Numbered from the stretch's first letter, positions 1 through 11,807 are shown. The stretch: 64,000 nt of DNA from Stictocephala bisonia (GCA_035578905.1 JAQJVL010001193.1:170482-234481); one strand, 5' to 3'. Notes: generated by a model from the sequence alone, not told the origin. Numbers and translations are program-made.

Positions 1-1553
1 AGACGTTCTACGAAGACCTGGGTGGCATCCTCTCCAAAGTAGCTGACGGGGTGGGCGTAGTCTCCATCTGTATACACGGTGTAGTAGCAGAAGCTGATGG
101 CCTCATGCTTCTGGTACTTCTCGGTATAGCATCTCCTAGGTCCAATCGCTCGATCCTCGTTCTCCTCGATGGGGGTGAGCATGCACTCAAAGTCCGCGAA
201 CGGGACTCGCATCTTCTTCTGCCCCTCTTCAAACTTGATAGTGCTTCCCTCCGGTGGCATGATAATCTTGACGGCTTCGTGCTTGATGCAGTCCTCCGTG
301 TGACGGTTGAGTAGGTCTTGCGTTCCAAAGTGTAGCAGGCAGCGGCGGCATATCCACGTCTTATAGCTATGATTAGTAGTCTGGGACCTAACAAGTCGGC
401 TGAGGTCTCTAATGAGACAATAATGCGTATTGTCTCCGTCTTTCATGTATAGGAGGTCGATATGGGTGTGTTTCTCTGCATTTGTTACCAGCAGCGGGTA
501 TACGATGCACTTGTCGTCGTAAGCGTAGACATTGATGGAAAATCCGCTCCTCTTCTCGAATAGCGCGATTTTATCAAGGGTGACGGGGAAGTTGATTCCT
601 TGGAGATGTTGATCCAGCTCATGTTCGAATGGTAGATAGTGGTGGATGCGGCGAGGTTGATCTTGCCATGAGACGGGATGGAGAGCCGCTAACACAGACC
701 AGAGGAAGCATTTCTGATCAGTGTTTTGTATATTCAGAACAGCCTTCTTATCGCTGATCTTTTTTGGCAGCTCGGTGTAGGTTGATGCGTGGATGGGGTC
801 GTATCTATTGATTCCTAGCTCCAAGCCGATAATTTTAGCCAGAGTCCACCTGGATCCCTTGGCGTAGAGTTCATCCATTTCTTTTAAGAGCTTCCCTTCG
901 GCGTCCTCCAGATAGTCCTCGATGTTAGTGGCTGGTAGGATAACCGCGTTCTTGGTCTTGAAGTTCATTTCTTTTTCCTCTTCCTTATCTCCGACCGGTT
1001 TTTTGTATTTTACGAGGAATATGAGGTTAGTCTTGATATTTTTTTCTTTGACGTGCTCCTCGATCTTGGTCCGAACGAGGCCTCGAGCTTGCTTCAGAAA
1101 TCCGATGGGGTCCTTGATGTTGGGGTGGTTCTTGACTGAGTACGTCTTCATTCGTCCCTTGAACGCCTTCTCGATTTCAATAATTTCCAACTGTCTATGT
1201 CCTCCGATGAGATGTCCCACTGTCTCCTTGACCGTGTTGTATGCTGATACGATCGAAGAGCGCACGTTGTTGATGATGGAAGCGCTGGTTGATGGTTGGG
1301 GGTCGGTCTCGAAGCGAGCAGCCTTAGAAGTGGAGGGGGCTGGCTCGTCTGCTTTCCTCTTGAGGTGAGCGGGGCTGCACTTCTTGAGGTGGCGGCTGCG
1401 GTGGGAGAGGGTAATCATCGTCCCGCAGGACGGGCAAGGTCGCTGGGGCTCCCGGGTTGTTGTAGGCCCGGTGCAGCTCTTGAGGTGGCGAGCTATGTTT
1501 GTCTTAGACATGGTCTTGCCGCATCTAGGGCAGGGAGTCTGGTTGGGGTTCAT
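1..1553 (-). CDS. Polinton/Maverick-type family B DNA polymerase, N-terminal part (open at left edge)
   Basis: The minus strand is open without a stop from an ATG at 1553-1551 to the window edge, about 517 residues; the rest lies outside. Seen: two N-terminal C2HC zinc knuckles (C8, C11, H23, C27 and C40, C43, H55, C59); a conserved block KCFLWSVLAALHPV around residues 281-294; HYCLIRDLSRL at 377-387; a further C2HC finger (C402, C405, H418, C422); and FADFECM, where D454 and E456 fit the DxE exonuclease I motif of family B polymerases. In Polinton elements this arrangement precedes the protein-primed polymerase domain that copies the element. The palm motifs are beyond the edge, so activity cannot be judged. 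An in-frame ATG at 1592-1590 is an alternative start, but the intervening bases look like a splice acceptor. GC content is higher than in the surroundings, which suggests a young insertion. A host gene captured from a related element is possible but less likely. Confidence 0.82.
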   Translation of the reverse strand, partial: MNPNQTPCPRCGKTMSKTNIARHLKSCTGPTTTREPQRPCPSCGTMITLSHRSRHLKKCSPAHLKRKADEPAPSTSKAARFETDPQPSTSASIINNVRSSIVSAYNTVKETVGHLIGGHRQLEIIEIEKAFKGRMKTYSVKNHPNIKDPIGFLKQARGLVRTKIEEHVKEKNIKTNLIFLVKYKKPVGDKEEEKEMNFKTKNAVILPATNIEDYLEDAEGKLLKEMDELYAKGSRWTLAKIIGLELGINRYDPIHASTYTELPKKISDKKAVLNIQNTDQKCFLWSVLAALHPVSWQDQPRRIHHYLPFEHELDQHLQGINFPVTLDKIALFEKRSGFSINVYAYDDKCIVYPLLVTNAEKHTHIDLLYMKDGDNTHYCLIRDLSRLVRSQTTNHSYKTWICRRCLLHFGTQDLLNRHTEDCIKHEAVKIIMPPEGSTIKFEEGQKKMRVPFADFECMLTPIEENEDRAIGPRRCYTEKYQKHEAISFCYYTVYTDGDYAHPVSYFGEDATQVFVER

Positions 1554-1576
1554 GATGATCTGAAACAGAAGGACAA
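1554..1576 (-). other. Probable 3' splice site upstream of the polymerase frame
   Basis: Read on the minus strand, a pyrimidine-rich run ends in TTTCAG at 1565-1560, immediately before the in-frame ATC ATC ATG. This matches an intron acceptor and would place an upstream exon to the right of 1600. I could not identify that exon. Seen directly; its use is inference. Confidence 0.4.
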
Positions 1577-1798
1577 TTTTTATTAGTAACATGATCATTA
1601 AGGTAATCTTTGCAAATACCGTAAAGAGAACGGTAATCTAAGTCTAAAGTTTGCTTAGGGGTACTACTACAGTAATGATATATAAGGGCTTACATGTATT
1701 AGATGGGTGCGGTTGTCGTGGGTAGACGAATTTAAGTGAAGGAGTGGTAGCAGGTTCCTGTGAGGATGGCTGAACTGCAACAAATGAAACACAATATC

Positions 1799-2438
1799 GT
1801 AAAACTCAATATCTATCTACTCAAGTATGTATAATTCTAGAAATGTCTGTAGAAAATGTTTTTCAATATCTTGGTGAAGGTAAGATAAGTTAGGTTATGT
1901 TCCTAGAGAGTAAAATGAATTTATAGGTTATGTATACTTACAATACGGTTGCAATAGATGCGTTGTAAATAGCGGAGCTGCTAGATGTGTCTCGTTCAAA
2001 AGTCTGACACTGAATGAGGTTTGTCCTGAAACCATCGTAATATATATTACTTATACGTGAATCAAAATATTATTTTATTAGATGCTACTGCGTTAATCAA
2101 AAAATAACAAAAGATCCTGCTATATTTTAGATCGTAAGTGAGGTTATGTTAGTATTTTGTCTACTTGAGGAATTACAAAAGAACTGAACATAGTACATTT
2201 AGGGTCTGCTAAGTTCTAAAATGTGAGGTTATGTTCCTAGAGAGTACAATTAATAAAGTCTCAAAAAGTGAGGTTATGTAATAACTTTGGTAAAACTCTC
2301 AATATCTATCTACTCGGGTATGTATAATACTAGAAATGTCTGTAGAAAATGTTTTTCAATATCTTGGTGAAGATAAGATAAGTTAGGTTATGTTCCTAGA
2401 GAGTAAAATTAATAAAGTCTCAAAAAGTGAGGTTATGT
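1799..2438. repeat. Imperfect direct repeats of about 118 bp plus a partial third copy
   Basis: A block at 1799-1916 recurs at 2290-2409 with few changes. Both contain the core CAATATCTTGGTGAAG and end in GGTTATGTTCCTAGAGAG. The ending recurs again at 2225-2275, where, as at 2388-2438, it is followed by TAATAAAGTCTCAAAAAGTG. No coding sequence is visible in this stretch. It could belong to the flank of the Polinton-like element or be an independent duplication. Confidence 0.7.
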
Positions 2439-2543
2439 TTCAGACGTATGACTGATTCTGTACGAAAGCGTCAAAGTTCATGTCTGTATATTGAAACTGT
2501 TATTTATCATGAGGAAAAATTTACAAGACCAGAAAGTGGCTCA

Positions 2544-2570
2544 GTGTTAGACACATCGGTGTTCTAACAC
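2544..2570. other. Imperfect hairpin
   Basis: GTGTTAGA (2544-2551) can pair with TCTAACAC (2563-2570). A further 3 bp inside (CAC with GTG) are offset by one bulged base, leaving a 4-nt loop. Seen directly; role unknown. Confidence 0.55.
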
Positions 2571-2743
2571 GGCACTGGGGAGGTTAAAAGCAAGCTAAGG
2601 GAACCTAGTGACGACTCCTAACGGCAGTTGCCTTATGAGGAAAAGCCAGTGCGTCACACGCTGGCCCCACCCGGGTATCCGCTGCCAAGTCGAAGTTGGC
2701 CGAGAGTGCGTCCCACCACTCTCACGGAATCCCCCGCGAGTCC

Positions 2744-2777
2744 TTTAGCAAACTTTAGCCTTGCAAAGTTTGCTAAA
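2744..2777. other. 13-bp perfect hairpin
   Basis: TTTAGCAAACTTT (2744-2756) is the exact reverse complement of AAAGTTTGCTAAA (2765-2777), with an 8-nt loop. If transcribed it would form a stable stem. It lies in the GC-richer block upstream of the truncated LINE. Function unknown. Confidence 0.7.
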
Positions 2778-3329
2778 AGACTGATCGGTGTTTAAAACTG
2801 GCCGAATCACAAGGACTCAAGGCCTGTCTCTAACACCGACCGTATATTTTCTAAATACTCACCAACAGAGAAGTTCTGCGCAGGCAGGAATCAGAGAGTC
2901 AGGAGAGAATAGTACTTGCCGCTCGAAGGCTCGTCGACAACTGATCGCCGACCGGTGTGCTTACACAGGACCTCGACGATTGCCGAAGGTTCCCGACAAA
3001 CTCCGGAAACCCCCGAGGTTATTCTCCGAAATAATCAATAACGCTTGGATTCGGCAGGTGGCTTCCCCACTCTCCGAAACAATCAATAACGTTTGGATCT
3101 GGCAGGTGGCCGCCGCCATCAAAATCAATCAAAATCAAATCAAAGCCCATTAAAATCGATTAAGGTCATTAGAACCTCGTTAAGGTCATTAGAACCTCAT
3201 TAAAAACTCGTTAAGGTCAATTAGAACCTCGTTAAAAACTCGTTAAGGTCATTAGAACCTCATTAAAAAAAACTGACCTAGCCGACTCGTCATGGGGCGA
3301 AAACTCTTCATGGGGCGTTTGTGAAAACA

Positions 3330-4930
<1,601 letters not shown>

Positions 4931-4937
4931 GAAAAAA

Positions 4938-5045
4938 TATTGTCTTGAAAAAGATTTGGGTTGTACCAAATCGAAATTTTATGTAGGGTTTTTTTCTTTA
5001 AACGATGGAAAAAGTCAAACAATCCTTGTACAGCCTAATATTCCA
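4938..5045 (+). repeat. LINE 3'-UTR-like motif
   Basis: The stretch TCTTGAAAAAGATTTGGG followed by TTGTACCAAATCGAA closely resembles the 3' untranslated segment of the LINE tail near 59240-59275. It suggests a fragment of a second LINE tail next to the Jockey-like copy. Short match, so tentative. Confidence 0.4.
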
Positions 5046-5185
5046 CACAAGTATTTTAAATATTTGCTTCTTAATCTAGTAGTTCCATGTTCTCTTGACG
5101 TTTTAAACGTAAATATTTTGTTTTGGTGTACATACAGTCAATTTATATATGTCTCCACATAACACTTTATTAAAATTAGAACTTA
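5045..5185. repeat. Extra copy of an internal segment of the neighbouring inverted-repeat element
   Basis: This segment, with the core TTTTGTTTTGGTGTACATAC, is repeated in the same orientation at about 5653-5790 inside the left arm, and inverted at about 7860-7985 in the right arm. The right arm has no matching outer copy, so this looks like a one-sided duplication at the left border. Confidence 0.7.
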
Positions 5186-6175
5186 AACACTTAAAAAATT
5201 ACTTCTATAAAATAATATATATCTTTAATTCCATCTACAAGTATACTTACTATAGGATAGTCCCTGTTGTTATTAACTGCAAATGTAGTTATAAACTAAG
5301 TTTCAACTGTTGCTATATATTGGACAAGGTCAGCTAAAAATAATTGATTTTGCCAGTATTCTTTCCTTCCGTTTCTTCTAACTCTAACGTTCCTTTCTAA
5401 GTATTCAAAACATAGACCTACTGTATATAAGAGGAGCTATATTTTAAATTTGATTTAATATTAATTTTTAAAAGTCATGTTTTACATTTTCCGGACCATC
5501 TAATTACGCATTTCGTAAATAATACTACGAGGTTTTTATGAACACAAGAGTAGGCCAATTTGGCCTATTGGTAGAGAATAAAGATATACACTTTTCAGAA
5601 CCCTTATATAGATAAACAGCCTCTAATTGAAAAAAAAAAAAAAAAAACGATCACAAGAATTTTAAATAAATATTTCTTATCTAGTGATTTCATGTTCTCT
5701 TGACGTTTCAAACGAAAATATTTTGTTTTGGTGTACATACAGCCAATTTATATAAGTCTCTACACATCTGTTTATTAAAACTAGAACTTGAAATGAAAAT
5801 ACAATGTCTTAAAACAATCTATCATATTACAATTTAATATAGTTAATCAATCATTTTGTAATGTCTTATTATAGTCCACAATTACATTATAGTTCTCAAT
5901 TTATCTCGCAAGGAAACAGAAGTTACTGTTTGCACAGAATGGGTTACACATGTCTTCCAACTCTTTAAACAAAACCAAATACAGTGATTAAAAGTACACA
6001 CATATGACGAAACACTAATATTAACTTCCTTCTAAATTATAAAAAAACACAAATAGAATGACAAAATAAAATTTATTGAGATAATATTGTGTACTTTATT
6101 AGATATCTAGTAGTATATTGCAACTTTATTAATTATTAGTAATACATTTACATCACAAAACCTACAAATTTGCTA
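5185..6175 (+). repeat. Left arm of long inverted repeat
   Basis: Pairs with 7465-8450. It includes a poly-A run at 5630-5648 that is shorter in the other arm. The outer boundary is set where similarity stops (left AAACACTTAAAAAATTACTTC against right AAACATTAAAAAAAATTACTTC after reversal). No coding sequence is visible; frames here are short and AT-driven. Confidence 0.78.
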
Positions 6176-6356
6176 TCAAATATATGAAGTATTATGTTGC
6201 TAGGGTCTCGTGAAATCAAGAGTAGTTCTATGCAAATTAGAGGCCCTTGGAGATTGAGTACATATTACGAATGAGGGTACTGAAAAGTCAAACTTAGAAG
6301 TAGCAAATTTAAATAAAGAGATAAAACAAGAACTAAAAGAGGAGCACTTTAACCAG

Positions 6357-6490
6357 GTTTTTTCGGGTTTTCAGGTTTCTATGTTTCCAGATATGTGGGT
6401 ATCCAGGTTTACGGGTTTCTATGTTTTTGATTTTCCAGGTTTTTTTTTTTTTTGTTGTCAGGCTATCAGGTTTTTGGGTTTTATGGTTTT
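6357..6490. repeat. Low-complexity CAGGTTTC-like repeat
   Basis: Loose repetition of CAGGTTT, GGGTTTC and CCAGGTTT words, with a long T run near 6439. It lies in the spacer between the inverted arms. No function seen. Confidence 0.6.
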
Positions 6491-6519
6491 AAAATTTTAC
6501 CAGAAATAAATGTTGATTT

Positions 6520-7410
6520 TTAAAGAGTGTACATAATTCTATTCGCTTCTGTTCCAACACCCTTGATCACTGCTTTCATAGCAGAAATTAAAAATTTTAA
6601 TCTGTCAACCAATACGTTCGGATCATCCCATTCATCACAGTTAATCTCATAAAGTCCCAAACCTAAGAGTTCCTTTAAAACATACCACCTTCCTCTATCA
6701 ACGTACCTATATATCTCTCCATAGTGAACACATATCAACAGTTGCCCCATCATAGCCGTCGTCACCATCCAAACTATCTATTTTTATGTGCTCATCTCTT
6801 TTATCAATTTCCTTACCATACAACTCACACATGTGTACTAGAAGAATTTTCCTCAATATCTTTTGAGACCCCACCAATATAACACTTCACATATTTGATG
6901 GGAATTTCTGTGAAGTTTACGAACGCTTTATATGATTTAAGATGAAGAGCAACTGAACTAGCTTGGGTTGATGTAGCATCTTTTACAATACCTTCATGTA
7001 TATTACCTGTTTCAATTTTTTGTGTTATTGAGTTTTCGAGTTGCGTGTTGTTCTGTAGTTTTCAGTTTTTGTGTTATTAGGTTGATGTATATTCCTTGAC
7101 TCACTGAACATGCTATCGATATAGATATTTGCCGCATCTTGACCAAAGTATGTCATAGCTGGGCGGTAGTCTCAGTCGACATGATCGTTGTAGTACGCCT
7201 CACGTTTCTGGCTTTTGCGCATGTACAACTTGTTATACTGATTAACTTAATGTTCTATGTGTTTTCCTTCATTCTCCTTCCCTTATTCCATTGGAGTAAA
7301 GATGAATTCCTCCAACATGTTATAAAATACAAAGTTGAATATTGTGGATTGTACGTACTTGTCAATTTAACAGTCAAACCATACGAATCAATCAAAATTA
7401 TAAAATAAAA
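6520..7410 (-). pseudogene. Decayed protein-coding remnant inside the inverted-repeat element
   Basis: The minus strand shows protein-like stretches in changing frames. One near 7110-7230 reads through a single stop into RPAMTYFGQDAANIYIDS. Another, near 6835-7010, continues for about 57 codons. A final open frame of 82 codons (6768-6520) contains CDEWDDPNVLVDRLKFL. Stops and frameshifts separate them. The last block resembles, from memory only, a short DPN-x-LVDRL motif seen in uncharacterised arthropod proteins; the middle block is loosely like the YFGEDA segment of the polymerase at the left end of this window. Neither similarity is strong enough for a functional name. It is probably the remains of the element's own gene. 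Confidence 0.45.
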
Positions 7411-7464
7411 CCTAGGCTCAACAAAGAAAAACAATACTCCAAATATAATTACAATACGTGTTTA

Positions 7465-8450
7465 TGTATGCTAAACTGGTTTTGTGATTGTAAATGTATT
7501 GTTATTAATAAATAAAGTTGTAATAAACTACTATATCTAATAAAGCATGAAAATATTATCTGCATAAACGTTTGTTTTATCATTTTATTTATGTTTTTTT
7601 AGCGCTTGGAAGGAATTGATATTAGTTTTCCCTCACAGGTGTGTACTTTTAAACATTGTATTTGGTTTTGTTTAAACAGTAGGAAGACATGTGTAACCCA
7701 TTCTGTGCAAACAGTAACTTCTGTTTCCTTGTGAGATAAATTGAGAACTATAATGTAATTGTGGACTATAATAAGACATTACAAAATGATTGATTAACTA
7801 TATTAAATTGTAATATGACAGATGAAGGTTTTAAGTCATTATATTTCCATTTCAAGTTCTAGTTTTAATAAACATATGTGTAGAGACTTATATAAATTGG
7901 CTGTATGTACACCAAAACAAAATATTTACGTTTAAAGCGTCAAGAGAACATAGACTCACTAGATTAGAAGTAACCATTTAAAATTCTTGTGATCGTTTTT
8001 TTCCAATTAGAGGCTGTTTATCTATATAAGGGTTCTGAAAAGTGTATATCTTTATTCTCTACCAATAGGCCAAATTGGCCTACTCTTGTGTTTATAAACA
8101 CCTTGTAGTATTATTTACTAAATACGTAATTAGTTGGTCTGGAAAATGTAAAACATGAATTTTAAAAATTAATATTAAATCAAATTAAAAATATAGCTCC
8201 TCTTATATACAGTAGGTCTATGTTTTGATTAGTAAAAAAGGAACGTAAGAGTTAGAAGAAACGGAAGCAAAGAATACTGACAAAAACAATTATTTTTAGC
8301 TGACCTTGTCCAACATATAGCTACAGTTGATACTTAGCTGATAACTAAATGTGCAGTAAGTAACAACAGGTATTATCCTATAGTAAGTATACTTGTAGAT
8401 GGAATGAAAAATATATATTATTTTAGTGAAGTAATTTTTTTTAATGTTTA
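7465..8450 (-). repeat. Right arm of long inverted repeat
   Basis: Reverse-complement partner of 5185-6175; see the element entry. Similarity is lost outward beyond about 8450 and inward before about 7465. Confidence 0.78.
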
Positions 8451-9320
8451 TTGATATTGACACAACTTGGTTATGATAGGTTTCGTTATGTACTCTTGAA
8501 TCCAAACAAATACTGTATAAATACTTGCGAGTCAAGAAATATATGTATACACATATTTTTTTTTTTTTAATTTAATGAGATAAAAATTGTATTATTTATT
8601 TAAATGGTAAAACTTGCTAAATTGTTTGAGTTAATATGTCTAAAAAATAGTTAGGAAAGTATTTGGTGCTTGATTAAAACTAGAGTATGCAAAATGTACT
8701 ATTACAATTAATTACAGTTTAAATATTCCAGGGAATTGTAAGAATTCGACAATGCAGGTCCTAAGAAGAACTGATCAGTCAAACATATGTAGTGGTACAA
8801 TGTGTATATGTGTGTCATTGTTACTGACTAAGTTTGCCAGTTCCGCAGAGAGATATATTAATATACCAGTAGCCAGGGCAACAAAGGGACCTACATATTT
8901 ACGTTGAATCCGATCCACGTATCGTTGGTCTGAGGAAACTTAGAATGGGAAAGAGCTTGTTTGTGTATCAAAGTTAGTTAGTAAAACTAAGTTATAGTCT
9001 AACATATAAGATAATATGTTAAAACATCAGCATAAATACAAGAATAAAATATAGATCTTAATTAGAGAATAACAATTACGTGGTAAAATCCAACTGAGAA
9101 ATGGTAAAGTCTTTAGCTAAGTTTAATCTCTTACAGTATTTATAGTTTTATTTTAAAACATGATTATAGGATACCTAACTGTATTTAAGTACAACAATAG
9201 GTGGGTGGTCAATCAAAAGTTGAGCCTATTTGATCATGAAGCTATTAATATTAAGTATAGTTTTGTTAAAGTACATATGTACATTGCAAAGAAGAACATA
9301 TACATAAAGAATTTGAGATC
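8450..9320. other. AT-rich sequence, nothing recognised
   Basis: No protein-like frame, tandem repeat or known element end is visible here. A T run at 8556-8568 is the only simple-sequence feature. Confidence 0.5.
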
Positions 9321-9450
9321 TTTGAATAGGGAAAATGTCCACAGGATTGGACAAATTCAACACAAAGTATAATAATGTGGGATACTAGCTGCTGGGATAT
9401 CAGTGAGCAAAGTGAACGGGAAAACGTAGTGACCTCGAGACACTTGTTAG
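9320..9450 (+). repeat. Dispersed repeat, copy 1
   Basis: Shares with 10290-10420 an ordered series of words: GGGAAAATKTCCACAGGAT, GTGGGATACTA, ATACCAGTGAG/ATATCAGTGAG, and GTAGTGACCT. Identity is roughly 75 percent by eye. Family unknown. The two copies flank the G-rich minisatellite. Confidence 0.6.
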
Positions 9451-9649
9451 CCAAAAGCATCGCAATCCCTTTATTACCTATTATAATATCGTACTTTAGT
9501 TTTTCAAATATACGATTCAGAGGCTCTAGTTCACTGAGAAGTTTGTATTATATTACCAGCAAATTACCACTAGTTATATTCCTATTGTTTTTAATTTATC
9601 CTATATGGATTTGTTAGACGCAAAGTTTAAACAAGTGTATACCAATCGA

Positions 9650-9998
9650 AATGAAGGGGTGGGTGGGCGAGTCAATACCACGTGTATAGGTGGGTGGGTG
9701 GGTCATTGCCAATGTACGTGAATGGGTGGGTGGGTGGGTCAGTGCCAATGTACATGTATGGATGGGTGGGTCATTGCAAATGTACGTGAATGGGTGGGCG
9801 GGTGGGTCAGTGCCAATGTACATGTATGGGTGGGCGGGTGTGTCAATAACACCGTAAGTGTATGGGTGGGTGGGTGGGGCAATTTAACTGTACGTATATG
9901 GGTGGGCGGTTGGGTTATTAGCAATGTACCTGTATTGCTGAGCGGGTGGGTCATTAACACTGTGCGTGTATGGGTGGGCGGGTGGGTCAATAACACTG
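9650..9998 (+). repeat. G-rich minisatellite, locus 1
   Basis: Imperfect units built on GGGTGGGTGGGTCA followed by TTGCCAATGTACRTGTATG or TAACACCGTACGTGTATG, about 34-60 bp apart. Several stretches hold four G-triplets with one-base loops, for example 9724-9738 and 9864-9880, which fit the G-quadruplex rule. Related arrays occur at 12458, 25725 and, inverted, 62340. The open frames on both strands are repeat artefacts. Confidence 0.9.
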
Positions 9999-10289
9999 TA
10001 CTACTTACCATTTGGAGTCACACGGTGGTTGTAAATTCCACTAGGTATTATAGACAAAATATATAAAAACAAGATAATTATTAAATCATGTAGTACGTAA
10101 GACGAAGTAAATACAAAGTGACCAAAAACAAAGTTATCGTGTTTTAATATATAATATAATATGCAATTGTTATAGGATAAAGACACTGAAACGATTGTGA
10201 TTGATTTTATGGCCATTAACATAGGATTTTTTTATAGTACATGTATACGTTTGATGGAAGAATAGATATACAGTAATAGCAAGAAGATA
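9999..10289. other. AT-rich spacer, nothing recognised
   Basis: About 290 bp without a coding or repeat signal I can name. Confidence 0.5.
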
Positions 10290-10420
10290 TATTTGTATAC
10301 GGGAAATTTCCACAGGATCGGTAGGATTCTACACAGAGAGTGGGATACTACCGGATGGAATACCAGTGAGGAAAGTGATCTGGGATATGTAGTGACCTTG
10401 AATTGTAGCTGCCACTTGGT
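10290..10420 (+). repeat. Dispersed repeat, copy 2
   Basis: Partner of 9320-9450. It leads directly into the first unit of the 146-bp tandem array, so the array may have grown from the inner edge of this repeat. Confidence 0.6.
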
Positions 10421-10422
10421 AG

Positions 10423-10920
10423 CTCAACATTATGATGGTGTTCCGTCTGGGCTGGCAATACATGCTGGACACAGTAGTGCGTATATAACGTTTACAGCCA
10501 TGTACTATACTCTCGATAACAGTCTGAACTCGTGATTGCTGAGCAACAGTTTTACTGACATATCACGTCTCAACATTATGATGGTGTTCCGTCTGGGCTG
10601 GCAACACACTCTGAACACAATAGTCCGTGTTTAACGTTTACAGCCATGTACTATACTCTCGATAACAGTCTGAACTCGTGATTGCTGAGCAACAGTTTTA
10701 CTGACATATCACGTCTCAACATTATGATGGTGTTCTGTCTGGGCTGGCAACACACTCTGAACACAATAGTCCGTGTGTAACGTTTACAGCCATGTACTAT
10801 ACTCTCGATAACAGTCTGAACTCGTGATTGCTGAGCAACAGTTTTACTGACATATCACGTCTCAACATTATGATGGTGTTCCGTCTGAACGCTGGAAACA
10901 CAGTCTGCACATATTACGTC
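10423..10920 (+). repeat. 146-bp tandem repeat, three full copies and part of a fourth
   Basis: The start CTCAACATTATGATGGTGTT occurs at 10423, 10569, 10715 and 10861, an exact 146-bp spacing. The second and third copies are almost identical; the first differs at several bases, and the fourth diverges after about 30-40 bp. No coding capacity is evident. Confidence 0.95.
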
Positions 10921-11014
10921 GTTACATCATTGGTCACAAAATTGTGTTGTTTAGCTAAATCCGTCGCAATGGCTCCTAGAGCATTTGCATTGAGCACTTG
11001 TAAATATATGTAAC

Positions 11015-11350
11015 AATTTCCATTTTTTAATGGGTAAATTAATAAGATATAAACCATAGGCACTTTTTATTCTTGATGCCTTTTTGTTTTATTTTAAAAA
11101 TATTTATGGTACTGTTGGAGTAGGGGAGTATATTATCAATATAGTTAATAATGTTGATTTTATATGTAGACACTATTTTACAATCAGTACATTAAAACTC
11201 TGTTATCAAAAGGCAAATATTATATGTTGACATATCGTGCAAACATTAAATAAGTAGTATATAAAATATTAATATTTGATTTGTAAGTTTATAATACAGT
11301 ATTAAGATAAACTATTATTTTATTTTATTTTTTCTTACAGACCTCTTTGG
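11015..11350. other. AT-rich sequence, nothing recognised
   Basis: No coding or repeat structure is visible. A TTTTATTTTATTTTTTCTTACAG run ends immediately before the SINE-like head at about 11341. Confidence 0.5.
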
Positions 11351-11354
11351 TATT

Positions 11355-11510
11355 AACGGTGTTATAGCTCTGTGGCTGAGGCTTCGGACTGCGGAGGGGA
11401 ATGCCCAAGGTTTGAATCCCCACTGAGCCAACAGTCGGTACTTTAACTCATTGAATATAGTTCATGACAGGTCTGTAGGCCCATGTGATCTGGCGACTGT
11501 TTAATATATT
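11355..11510 (+). repeat. tRNA-derived SINE (head and partial body)
   Basis: TAGCTCTGTGGCTGAGG at 11364-11380 fits a polymerase III A box. GGTTTGAATCC at 11409-11419 fits a B box, at tRNA-like spacing, and the intervening sequence resembles a serine or leucine tRNA with its long variable arm. A body of about 90 bp follows with no poly-A tail. A decayed tRNA pseudogene is the alternative, but the trailing body favours a SINE. Confidence 0.65.
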
Positions 11511-11807
11511 ATATATTTGCAATCAACATATGTGATGTTATAGATATACTTAGCTTTAGTATACTAGTTTTTGTTTGGTGAAAAAGGCCTTTACATTAAA
11601 CTCGGATAGGTCAAAAAAATGTTTCAACCATCGTGATTGTTTTCCAAGAGAAAAGCGTAAAGGAATAAGAAAACTTTTCAGACAAAGTGAATTCAATTCT
11701 ATAAGTTTGCTTCCTTAGTGTCCTGACTATTTTCCTTCTTGTTTTTGGTTTAGAAAGGTTCTTGAGAGAAGATATTCAAAAATATATTCTTTTGTTAATC
11801 GCATTAA

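Larger units (their letters stand above)
5185..8450. mobile_element. Large inverted-repeat element with arms of about 1 kb, possibly a Polinton-like derivative
   Basis: The left arm (about 5185-6175) matches the reverse complement of the right arm (about 7465-8450) along almost its whole length, at roughly 85-90 percent by eye. Shared landmarks are the short palindrome AGGCCAATTTGGCCT near 5554 (AGGCCAAATTGGCCT on the right), the run TACTGTTTGCACAGAATGGG near 5920 and its complement near 7700, and GACCTTGTCC-type sequence at the outer ends. The spacer of about 1.3 kb holds decayed minus-strand coding sequence. Long terminal inverted repeats with internal coding fit a deleted DNA transposon; Polintons are one class with arms of this size, but no diagnostic gene is legible inside. 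Target-site duplications were not found. Confidence 0.7.

Noticed and set aside
922..1586. Plus-strand frames at the left end of the window
   Set aside because: They are antisense shadows of the polymerase frame, which has recognisable motifs on the minus strand.
8296..8535. Matching frames in the two arms of the inverted repeat (also 5149-5337)
   Set aside because: The frames differ in length and start, share no domain, and follow from the arm sequence being repeated.
9614..10011. Trp/Gly/Val-rich and Thr/His/Pro-rich frames in the G-rich arrays, also at 12.4, 25.9 and 62.4 kb
   Set aside because: They follow the minisatellite unit on both strands and end where the arrays end.
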